Assembly (NCBI GenBank): GCA_020049495.1
Contig: JAIFKU010000003.1
Span: 1 to 51,780 of the forward strand
Source: Accumulibacter sp.
GTDB taxonomy: Bacteria > Pseudomonadota > Gammaproteobacteria > Burkholderiales > Rhodocyclaceae
DNA length: 51,780 nt
Reading direction: 5' to 3'
The translations under genes were made by a program, and so were the position numbers. Positions within the stretch are counted from its first letter, which is position 1, and each line of letters begins with the position of its first letter. Shown piece after piece: positions 44,661-51,780 of this stretch. A model generated the notes under the pieces. That model did not search any database. It saw only the letters and a program-made list of their open reading frames with translations, and was not told the origin of the DNA.

Positions 44661-45323
44661 ATGAACAGAATTCTTTACCTGGTCATTTCTACATGGCTCT
44701 TTGCCGCATGCACCACGGTGCCACCGACCAATGTGCATCAGCCGATGACCGCCCGGCCTGCTCCGCGCCCGGACAATTTTTCCAACTCAGGCAGTATTTA
44801 TCAGGCCGGTGTTTCGCGTACCCTGTTCGAAGACCGGCGTGCGCGCTATGTCGGCGATACGATGACCATTGCCATCGCCGAAACAACCTCGGCGTCGACC
44901 AAGTCGAATACCAAGGCCAGTCGCAGCACCAGCATCAGTGCTTCAGCACCAACGATTACCGGTTTGCCGGGCAAGTCATTCCAAGGCATGGGATTATCGG
45001 CCAGTGGTTCGAACAGTCTGGATGGAAAAGGTGAAGCAGCGGCCAATAATGTCTTTACCGGAACGATTACGGTAACGGTGATCGAAGTGCTGCCGAACGG
45101 CAATCTGCTGGTTTCGGGTGAAAAACAGGTGTCAATAGGGGCGGGCATTGAATACATCCGGCTGTCAGGGATCGTGAATCCGTATTTCATCAACTCGGCC
45201 AACACCATCAGTTCGACGAATGTCGCCGATGCGCGCATTGAATACAAGGAAAGTGGCGTGATCAGCGAGGCCCAGGTCATGGGGTGGCTGGCGAGATTTT
45301 TCCTCAGTGTCCTGCCGTTCTAG
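44661..45323 (+). CDS. flgH: L-ring lipoprotein FlgH
   Basis: A 220-residue outer-membrane lipoprotein with lipobox FAAC (Cys at about residue 16). The L-ring motif includes FEDRRARYVGDTMTIAIAE, NGNLLVSGEKQV and the end LARFFLSVLPF. It begins ten bases after flgG. Confidence 0.96.
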   Translation: MNRILYLVISTWLFAACTTVPPTNVHQPMTARPAPRPDNFSNSGSIYQAGVSRTLFEDRRARYVGDTMTIAIAETTSASTKSNTKASRSTSISASAPTITGLPGKSFQGMGLSASGSNSLDGKGEAAANNVFTGTITVTVIEVLPNGNLLVSGEKQVSIGAGIEYIRLSGIVNPYFINSANTISSTNVADARIEYKESGVISEAQVMGWLARFFLSVLPF

Positions 45324-45347
45324 GGGGACACCCAAATGGGGTATGTC

Positions 45348-46472
45348 ATGAACAGACAGTCCAGCAAGTATCTTCGCGGCATGGCAATTCTGGCCTGTGC
45401 TTTCCTGCCCCTGTTGTGCGGAGTGGCGCGTGCGGAACGGATCAAGGATCTGGCTTCGGTACAGGGTATACGCAGTAACCAGCTGGTGGGTTACGGTCTG
45501 GTTGTCGGTCTCGACGGGACGGGCGATCAGACGACACAGACGCCATTTACGACGCAAAGCATCATCAACATGCTGGCGCAACTGGGCACTACCTTGCCGA
45601 CGACGCAATCCCTGCAACTGAAGAACGTTGCCGCCGTGATGATTACGACGAACTTGCCGCCTTTTGCCAGAATTGGCCAGCAGATCGACGTCACCGTATC
45701 TTCGATGGGTAACGCCAAGAGCTTGCGCGGCGGTACGCTGGTGATGACTCCGCTCAAAGGCGCCGACGGCCAGATTTATGCCCAGGCACAGGGTAACCTG
45801 ATGGTCGGTGGCGTGGGCGCTTCCTCGAACGGCAGCAAAGCTGTGATCAATCATCTGCTGGCCGGCCGCATTGCCGCAGGGGCGACAGTGGAGCGTGAGG
45901 TGCCGACGGCGCTGGGGCAGGGGCCGTTCATCCACTACGAAATGGGCAACACCGACTTTGGTACCACCCAGCGCGTCGTCGAAGTGATCAATCGTGAAAT
46001 GGGGCAGGGAACGGCGCAGGCCGTTGATGGGCGCCTGATACGGGTGAATGCGCCGGAGGATGCCAATGCGCGCGTGAGCTTCATGGGGCGGGTCGAAAAT
46101 CTCGAAGTGCGTCCGATGAAAACCATGGCCAAGGTCATCGTGAATCCCCGCACCGGATCCGTGGTGATGAATCAGACGGTGACCATCGAGTCCTGTGCCA
46201 TTGCGCACGGCGCACTGTCGGTGGTGATCAATAGCGAACAGCAGGTGAGTCAGCCAAATGCTCTGGCTGGTGGTCAGACGGTGACCACGGCGCAGTCGGA
46301 TATCGAAATCAAGCAGGGTGGTGGCGCGCTGATGCAGCTAAAAGCCGGTGCCAACCTGTCCGATGTGGTCAAAGCGATCAATGCACTTGGGGCGAATCCG
46401 CAGGACCTGGTGTCCATCCTGCAGGCGATGAAAGCGGCAGGGGCCTTACGGGCTGAACTGGAAGTGATCTGA
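45348..46472 (+). CDS. flgI: P-ring protein FlgI
   Basis: A 374-residue periplasmic ring protein. A signal peptide (MNRQSSKYLRGMAILACAFL) precedes ERIKDLASVQGIRSNQLVGY. The C-terminal GANLSDVVKAINALG block is typical. Start is ambiguous: ATG 45348 has GGGG six bases ahead, and ATG 45336 (four residues longer) has GGGGGA eight bases ahead. I choose 45348 for a standard signal peptide. Confidence 0.95.
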   Translation: MNRQSSKYLRGMAILACAFLPLLCGVARAERIKDLASVQGIRSNQLVGYGLVVGLDGTGDQTTQTPFTTQSIINMLAQLGTTLPTTQSLQLKNVAAVMITTNLPPFARIGQQIDVTVSSMGNAKSLRGGTLVMTPLKGADGQIYAQAQGNLMVGGVGASSNGSKAVINHLLAGRIAAGATVEREVPTALGQGPFIHYEMGNTDFGTTQRVVEVINREMGQGTAQAVDGRLIRVNAPEDANARVSFMGRVENLEVRPMKTMAKVIVNPRTGSVVMNQTVTIESCAIAHGALSVVINSEQQVSQPNALAGGQTVTTAQSDIEIKQGGGALMQLKAGANLSDVVKAINALGANPQDLVSILQAMKAAGALRAELEVI

Positions 46473-46501
46473 CAGGCGCGAAAATTGCTAGGATTCAGCT
46501 T

Positions 46502-47443
46502 ATGAAAGCTGAAAACTTCAACGCCAACCGTTTCGTCCTTGATTCCAAGGCTGCTGCCGATCTTCGTGCCAAGATAAAACAGGATCCGCAGGCCGGTTTG
46601 AAAGAGGCTGCGCAGCAGTTCGAGGGCATGCTGCTGCAGATGATGCTCAAGAGCATGCGTGACGCCACGCCGCAGGACGGGTTGATGGACAGCGACCAGA
46701 CCCGTTTCTTTACGTCGATCATGGATCAGCAACTTGCGCAGAATCTTTCGGCCCAGGGCAAGCTCGGTTTTGCCAGGCTCATCGAACAGCAGCTTGGACG
46801 CAATCTGGCTTCAGGAAAAACAGACGCGACTTTCTCCTCGCTGGACGTTCTTCAGCAGGCCATGTTGGCGCATCAGACGGCAAGTTCTGCCGCTTCGCTG
46901 CCGATGGGTGCCGAAAGAATCCGCAGCGCACCGGCGATAAGTGTCGAATCTGCAGGATCCGCGGGCGCTTCAGGTAGCACCAGTGAATTCGTCAATCGTG
47001 TCTGGCCGCACGCCGTTGAAGCAGCAAACGGCATCGGCGTGCCGCCACAATTCCTGGTCGCTCACTCGGCACTCGAGAGCGGTTGGGGAAAGAGCGAGAT
47101 CAAAACAGCCGATGGATCACCATCCTACAACCTTTTTGGTGTAAAGGCCGGTCGTGGCTGGCAAGGCGCCTCGGTTGAGGTGCAAACCACAGAATATGTC
47201 GACGGTGTTGCTCAGTCTTCGCGAGAGAAGTTTCGGGTTTACAGCTCCTATGCCGAGGCGTTCCGTGATTACGCCAGTCTGCTGAAAAACAATCCTCGTT
47301 TTTCCGGTGTTCTGGGGCAGAAAGATGGCACGCAGTTTGCTCGTTCACTACAACAGTCGGGTTATGCCACCGACCCCATGTATGCCGACAAACTCAGCCG
47401 GATCATAAACGGCAGCACGCTTCGGCAGGCATTGGTCGGCTGA
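46502..47443 (+). CDS. flgJ: Rod cap and muramidase FlgJ
   Basis: A 313-residue two-domain protein. The N-terminal rod-cap part has QQFEGMLLQMMLKSMRDA and MDQQLAQNLSAQGKLGFA; the C-terminal glucosaminidase-type domain (about 160-310) has the catalytic region LVAHSALESGWGKSEI and SYNLFGVKAGRGW. It pierces the wall for the rod. Confidence 0.95.
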   Translation: MKAENFNANRFVLDSKAAADLRAKIKQDPQAGLKEAAQQFEGMLLQMMLKSMRDATPQDGLMDSDQTRFFTSIMDQQLAQNLSAQGKLGFARLIEQQLGRNLASGKTDATFSSLDVLQQAMLAHQTASSAASLPMGAERIRSAPAISVESAGSAGASGSTSEFVNRVWPHAVEAANGIGVPPQFLVAHSALESGWGKSEIKTADGSPSYNLFGVKAGRGWQGASVEVQTTEYVDGVAQSSREKFRVYSSYAEAFRDYASLLKNNPRFSGVLGQKDGTQFARSLQQSGYATDPMYADKLSRIINGSTLRQALVG

Positions 47444-47452
47444 ATGCAGGTC

Positions 47453-47479
47453 TCAATAATTGGGCAGGGCTGCCGTTAA
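47453..47479 (+). promoter_or_regulatory. FliA (sigma-28) promoter of flgK-flgL
   Basis: TCAATAAT (47453-47460) and GCCGTTAA (47472-47479) are 11 bases apart. The -10 matches seven of eight bases of the consensus and the TCAA three of four. It starts about 50 bases before flgK, where a late-class promoter is expected. Confidence 0.6.
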
Positions 47480-47503
47480 CGGTATAGAACAGGAGTTTGC
47501 AAC

Positions 47504-49720
47504 ATGGGCACAGGGCTATTAAGTTCGGCTATTTCGGGAATGCAAGGCGCGCAGATCGCCTTGCAGACGGCACAGCACAACATCACCAATCAGAACACGC
47601 CGGGTTTTAACCGTCAGCGTACGGTTCAGACGACCAATATTGCGATGTTGACCGGCGCCGGGTTTATCGGTCAGGGCTCGCATGTGTCGACGGTTGAACG
47701 CTTGTACGACAGTTTCCTGGGCAATCAGGTCAATCGTTCGCAAACCACCAGTAGTGAGCTTCAGACGTACTACACACAGATTGCCCAGATCGACAACATG
47801 CTGGCCGATACGAACTCAGGTCTTTCGCCTGCTCTGCAAAGTTTTTTTAAGGGTGTGCAGCAGGTAGCGGCCAACCCGGCGCAGTTGCCTGCCCGTCAGG
47901 CCATGATTTCTTCGGCACAGACTCTGGCCGCCCGTTTTCAGGGGCTGGAGGCGCGTATCGCTCAAATGTACGAGGACGTGAATACCCAATTATCGACGGA
48001 AGTCGCAACGGTTAATTCGTATTCCAGACAGATCGCCGAGTTGAATCAGAGCATTGTCATCGCCGAGTCGTCGATCAACCAGCCGGCGAATGACCTTCAC
48101 GATCAACGTGACCAGTTGGTCAGCGAACTGAACAAACTGATCAAGGTGACGACCACCACAAATTCGGATGGCAGCTTTAACGTCTTCTTTGGCACGGGTC
48201 AGCAGTTGGTAGTTGGTACCCAGGTGATGACCATGACCGCTACTCCTTCGGCGGCAGATCCTTCGCGGTTTGCTGTGGGTCTGAGCAATGCCGGCGGCAC
48301 TCAGGAATTGCCTGAATCTTTGATTACGGGCGGGAGCATCGGCGGTTTGCTCAAGTTCCGCAGTGAGTCACTCGATCGGGTGGAAAACGATCTTGGGCGC
48401 AATGCCGCTTCATTGGCCTTGACTTTCAATGCACAACAGGCACTGGGGCAGGACTTGCTGGGGCAATCCATTGGTGATGCTGATTTCAAGACAGACTTCT
48501 TTACGATTTCATTGCCGACAGTGCTGGCGAACAGCCAGAACACCAGTGCATCCGTGCTGACGGCAACGCTGGCTGCGCCATCGATTGATGGCAGATATAC
48601 CCTGGCCAATGTGGCTGGAACCTACTCGTTAACAAGGCAGTCGGACGGGATGGTGTGGACCGGAGCGGTTGCCGGACTCCCTGCACTTCAGGCTGTGGTT
48701 CCTGCGAGTGAGGGAATCACGCTGACTGGCGCTACAGTCGCTGCCGGGGCGTCGACGCAGGTGCTGAGTTCGGTGGCTGACAGCGCCAACTTCTATACAA
48801 AATTAACCAATGCTGACTACCGCCTTTCGTATGACGGCACAAACCATACCCTGACACGTTTGACGGACGGCAAGCAATGGGCAACGCTTCTTCCCGGGAA
48901 AACTTTTGCTGATTTGTCAGCCGAAGTGGCCGGCAGTGAGGGGTTCTCATTTGCCTTGGCCGGTGCAATGAATACCGGCGACAGCTTTGTGATCAGACCC
49001 GTGGCTGCGGCAGCAAAGAATATTGGGGTTAACCCGACGATTGCCGGAGATGCACGTCTGATCGCAGCGGCCATGCCGATACGTACGGCGACAACGTCGA
49101 CCAATAGCGGAAGTGGAAATATTTCTGCCGGTGAAACATTCTCAGGTTTCAGCGCAACATCCATTCCTGCGGCCGGAGTAACGCTGACCTATGCCAGCGG
49201 GACAGGTTTGCTCACTCTGGCAAGTGTTCCTGCCGTTGAAAACATATCGGTCACCGTGGGTGGCGCTACAACGGTCTATCCTGGCCCGACCATTCCATAT
49301 ACGTCGGATGCCACGATTTCATTTGCTGGAGTAAGTTTTAAAATCAATGGCAATTTGAGTAACGGTGACGGGTTTTCCATTGGGGACAATACAGCAGGCG
49401 TTTCAGATGGTAGGAACACGCTGGCGCTTGGGAGTCTGCAGACTCAAAACACCATGTCAGGGAAAACGGCAAGTTATCAAACAGCCTATGCCCAACTGGT
49501 TAGCGATGTCGGTAACAAGACACGTCAAATATCGGTGACCGGAGAGGCACAGCAAGCGCTGTTGGAGCAATCTCAAGCGGCGCGCGAAGCGCTTTCAGGC
49601 GTCAATCTTGATGAAGAAGCGGCCAATCTGATTCGCTTCCAGCAGGCCTATCAGGCTTCGGCGAAGTCTCTACAGATTGGCACCAGCTTGTTTGATACTT
49701 TGTTGGGAATAATGGGCTAA
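47504..49720 (+). CDS. flgK: Hook-filament junction protein FlgK (enlarged)
   Basis: A 738-residue junction protein, against 547 in E. coli. The ends are typical: MGTGLLSSAISGMQGAQIAL with NITNQNTPGFNRQR, and LDEEAANLIRFQQAYQASAK. The extra length lies in the centre (about 345-635) and includes two similar blocks, one near 364-408 with YSLTRQSDGMVW and one near 438-485 with LTRLTDGKQWATLLPG, each ending at a SEG step. They are followed by beta units ending GDSFVIRP (492-499) and GDGFSIG (621-627). It sits under a late-class promoter. Confidence 0.95.
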   Translation: MGTGLLSSAISGMQGAQIALQTAQHNITNQNTPGFNRQRTVQTTNIAMLTGAGFIGQGSHVSTVERLYDSFLGNQVNRSQTTSSELQTYYTQIAQIDNMLADTNSGLSPALQSFFKGVQQVAANPAQLPARQAMISSAQTLAARFQGLEARIAQMYEDVNTQLSTEVATVNSYSRQIAELNQSIVIAESSINQPANDLHDQRDQLVSELNKLIKVTTTTNSDGSFNVFFGTGQQLVVGTQVMTMTATPSAADPSRFAVGLSNAGGTQELPESLITGGSIGGLLKFRSESLDRVENDLGRNAASLALTFNAQQALGQDLLGQSIGDADFKTDFFTISLPTVLANSQNTSASVLTATLAAPSIDGRYTLANVAGTYSLTRQSDGMVWTGAVAGLPALQAVVPASEGITLTGATVAAGASTQVLSSVADSANFYTKLTNADYRLSYDGTNHTLTRLTDGKQWATLLPGKTFADLSAEVAGSEGFSFALAGAMNTGDSFVIRPVAAAAKNIGVNPTIAGDARLIAAAMPIRTATTSTNSGSGNISAGETFSGFSATSIPAAGVTLTYASGTGLLTLASVPAVENISVTVGGATTVYPGPTIPYTSDATISFAGVSFKINGNLSNGDGFSIGDNTAGVSDGRNTLALGSLQTQNTMSGKTASYQTAYAQLVSDVGNKTRQISVTGEAQQALLEQSQAAREALSGVNLDEEAANLIRFQQAYQASAKSLQIGTSLFDTLLGIMG

Positions 49721-49730
49721 GAGGTTTTCT

Positions 49731-51359
49731 ATGCGTATCAGTACCAGTCAAATATTCGATTCGGGTGCCTTGGGCATCCAGAACGGTCAGAGCGGCCTGT
49801 ATAAACTGCAGAACCAGTTGTCGTCCGGTCGCCGGGTGCTTACCCCGCAGGATGATCCGGTTGCAGCGGCCCAAGCCTTGGTGGTGACGCAGACCAAGGA
49901 AGTGAACCAGCAATTCATTGACAATCAGGGGCAGGCCAAAAATCAGTTGGGTCTGGTTGATAGCCAGCTAAACGATCTGATCAACTCGCTCCAGAATGTG
50001 CGTGAGCGTGTGGTTCAAGCGGGCAATACCACATTGAGCAAGAGTGATCGTGAGACGATTGCGACCGAACTGGATTCGCGTCTGAGTGAGATGCTGGGGA
50101 TCGCAAACAGCGATAACGGCGTCGGTGAGTATCTTTTCTCCGGATACAAGGGCAATGTTCGCCCCTTTGCTGTTGATAGTTCGCTCGCGCCGGTTCCGCC
50201 AGCGATGACGCGGCCAGTGACATACTATGGTGATGACGGTGAGCGCTTGCTACAGGTCTCGTCTTCTCAGCAAATGGCAGTCAGTGCTGCCGGTAGCGAT
50301 GTTTTCATGATTGCAAAACAGGGCAACGGCAACTTTGTAACGGGAACGGGTGGCAATTTCGGCGTTGGTGTCAGTGTTGGTGTCCACGATCCATTATCGA
50401 CCATCACTGCCGATGGGGGTTCCGTGGTGAATCGGACCTCATGGTCGACAGCGTTGAATAACGCAGGTGCTGGTCGGCCCATCACGATCTCGTTTCCAGA
50501 CGCGACTCACTACCAGATAAGTGATCCTGTGGGAGGAACAACAGCCCCAATCCTCTATGCAGATCCAAGCACGATTCCCTTGCTGACAAATGGGGGAGTG
50601 AATTTCTCTGCCAATGTACTTATTAGTGGTGTGCCTGTAGCGGGTGACACGTTCCTGATCAATCCCGGTTCAGGGATTAACAAAGGAACAGCGACGGTCG
50701 ATGCCGGTTCGGTGCTTGACGCAGGAAAATGGAGTGCGGCCGGGAATCCCCAAAATTTCATGGTGCAGTTTTCCACAACGACGTCGGCGGCGGGTGTGGT
50801 GTCCGCTACGTATCAAATTTATGACAATACGACACCAGCGACACCCGTAGCGCTTTTGGCTACGCCGCAGCCCTATTCACCAGGGCAGGCAATCAAGCTG
50901 GAAAAGACGACGGTGCCGGTTGCTGATTACGGAGGGCAGATTGTTGTGCAAGGTCAACCGGGTGACGGGGATACCCTGACTGTTGAACCCAGCACCAACC
51001 AGAGCCTGTTCCAGACCATGCAGAATCTGATCGGTATTCTGCGTTCGCCTATCGGCTCTTCAACATACACGACCTCACAGTTCGCCAATGAATTGGGTGC
51101 GGAGTTGACCAATCTCGACCAGTCGTTCAACAACATCGCTAGAGTCCAGGCACAGGTCGGCACCAAGATGCAGGAAGTTGATTCCCTGAGCAGCGCATCG
51201 TCCGATCTGGATACGCAGTATCAGGCGACATTGTCGGGGCTTCAGGATATCGACTATGCCAAGACGATCTCTGAATACATGAATCAGCAGATGAATCTGG
51301 AGGCGGCGCAGAAGTCGTTTGCCCAGATCAGCAGTTTGAGTCTGTTCAACTACCTGTGA
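49731..51359 (+). CDS. flgL: Hook-filament junction protein FlgL (greatly enlarged)
   Basis: A 542-residue junction protein, nearly twice the usual length of about 300-320. The conserved ends are present (MRISTSQIFDSGALGIQNG; DYAKTISEYMNQQMNLEAAQ). The centre holds two related beta-rich units, about 231-312 and 326-420. Each starts with SV...W and contains a TYQI or HYQI step, and they end GDTFLINP and GDTLTVEP. The duplicated part would form an additional outer domain. It is read just after flgK. Confidence 0.95.
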   Translation: MRISTSQIFDSGALGIQNGQSGLYKLQNQLSSGRRVLTPQDDPVAAAQALVVTQTKEVNQQFIDNQGQAKNQLGLVDSQLNDLINSLQNVRERVVQAGNTTLSKSDRETIATELDSRLSEMLGIANSDNGVGEYLFSGYKGNVRPFAVDSSLAPVPPAMTRPVTYYGDDGERLLQVSSSQQMAVSAAGSDVFMIAKQGNGNFVTGTGGNFGVGVSVGVHDPLSTITADGGSVVNRTSWSTALNNAGAGRPITISFPDATHYQISDPVGGTTAPILYADPSTIPLLTNGGVNFSANVLISGVPVAGDTFLINPGSGINKGTATVDAGSVLDAGKWSAAGNPQNFMVQFSTTTSAAGVVSATYQIYDNTTPATPVALLATPQPYSPGQAIKLEKTTVPVADYGGQIVVQGQPGDGDTLTVEPSTNQSLFQTMQNLIGILRSPIGSSTYTTSQFANELGAELTNLDQSFNNIARVQAQVGTKMQEVDSLSSASSDLDTQYQATLSGLQDIDYAKTISEYMNQQMNLEAAQKSFAQISSLSLFNYL

Positions 51360-51780
51360 TGACTGACATGCGGACTTCAAGCCTTCTTTCTCTCCAGCTT
51401 GTTGTGATTTCCGTTGCGGCGTGCGGAACGACAACGCCGATTGCAATTCCAAATAAAGGTAGTTTGCTGCCGAACGGCACGATTCAGGTGACACCAGGCA
51501 TTGCCTATACGATAGAACAAATTGCCATGGCAGGCATTGCCGGCGGGCTAATCTATGTCATTTACGATCCTCTGGCGCCCAACTGGAGTATTGAAGAAAA
51601 AATACTTAACGACGATACCTATTTCCTTTCGCTGCAGGCCAAGAGTTTCCGCACCGGCGGTGATGGGGAAGCCATGCAGGTACTCAAGCGACGCGCGCTG
51701 CAGCTGCAGCGGGAAAGAGGTTTTTCCAGCTATCGCATTCTTGATTACTCGGAGGGTATTGAGTCAAGTACACCGCTGAC
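51359..51780 (+). CDS. Lipoprotein, 5' part (runs off the window)
   Basis: The frame starts in the stop of flgL (TGATG) and stays open for 140 codons to the window edge. The N-terminus looks like a lipoprotein signal, with SLQLVVISVAACG and a Cys after AA. An in-frame ATG at 51368 would give a shorter signal peptide starting MRTSS, and is equally likely. Later residues include a short hydrophobic step (IAGGLIYVIYD) and a charged helical stretch, LKRRALQLQRERG. No family is recognised. Coupling to flgL suggests a role with the flagellum, or simple co-expression. Confidence 0.7.
   Translation, partial: MTDMRTSSLLSLQLVVISVAACGTTTPIAIPNKGSLLPNGTIQVTPGIAYTIEQIAMAGIAGGLIYVIYDPLAPNWSIEEKILNDDTYFLSLQAKSFRTGGDGEAMQVLKRRALQLQRERGFSSYRILDYSEGIESSTPL

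Noticed and set aside
45165..46208. A 347-codon open frame on the minus strand
   Set aside because: It is antisense to flgH and flgI and has a His/Arg-rich composition without domain.

Overview
The window reads as chromosomal DNA of a motile, polarly flagellated proteobacterium, most likely a betaproteobacterium; a Rhodocyclales-type background is my guess from gene order. Supporting signs are a FlhF/FlhG/FliA flagellar regulon with a sigma-54-type promoter in front of flgB, FliA-type promoters in front of flgM and flgK, two CheV proteins beside CheY-CheZ-CheA, two MotAB-type stator loci, a homodimeric AceE, and moderately high GC. I see no rRNA, tRNA, CRISPR array, insertion sequence or phage gene.

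Region 1 (1-10458): after the 5' end of an unknown minus-strand gene comes a tightly packed plus-strand operon for a hybrid type II secretion / type IV pilus-like machine. Its order is lytic transglycosylase, GspG-like pseudopilin, GspF-like platform protein, GspE-like ATPase, PilM-, PilN-, PilO- and PilP-like proteins, a lipoprotein secretin with a C-terminal cohesin-like domain, and three more prepilin-like proteins, the last lacking Glu+5. No prepilin peptidase or retraction ATPase is present here.

Region 2 (10612-21406) is a mixed block: an exported protein with a DFNGDG loop broken by one in-frame stop; a PmtA-like methyltransferase; a divergent Lrp-family regulator / aceE pair without aceF or lpd; a secreted unknown; a minus-strand run of CDF transporter, divergent FeoB and an unknown protein; a TonB-like protein; and a Nudix hydrolase.

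Region 3 (21598-38459) holds motility and chemotaxis: motA-motB, cheR, a CheB-type methylesterase without receiver domain, cheV-cheV-cheY-cheZ-cheA, a strong terminator, flhB-flhA-flhF-flhG-fliA, and a second stator pair whose motA copy is frameshifted.

Region 4 (38466-51359) holds the axial flagellar genes: flgN, flgM and flgA on the minus strand, then flgB to flgL on the plus strand. FlgK and especially FlgL are enlarged by repeated beta-rich modules. A lipoprotein gene starts directly after flgL and runs off the end.

The regulatory picture is coherent. A sigma-54 promoter would drive the rod/hook genes from flgB; FliA would then drive flgM-flgN and flgK-flgL, while FlgM holds FliA back until the hook is complete. 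FlhF and FlhG would set flagellar position and number. The most notable features are the hybrid secretion operon with its cohesin-bearing secretin, the broken DFNGDG protein next to it, the frameshifted stator gene, the CheZ with extra N-terminal LFDSI motifs, and the receiver-less CheB.
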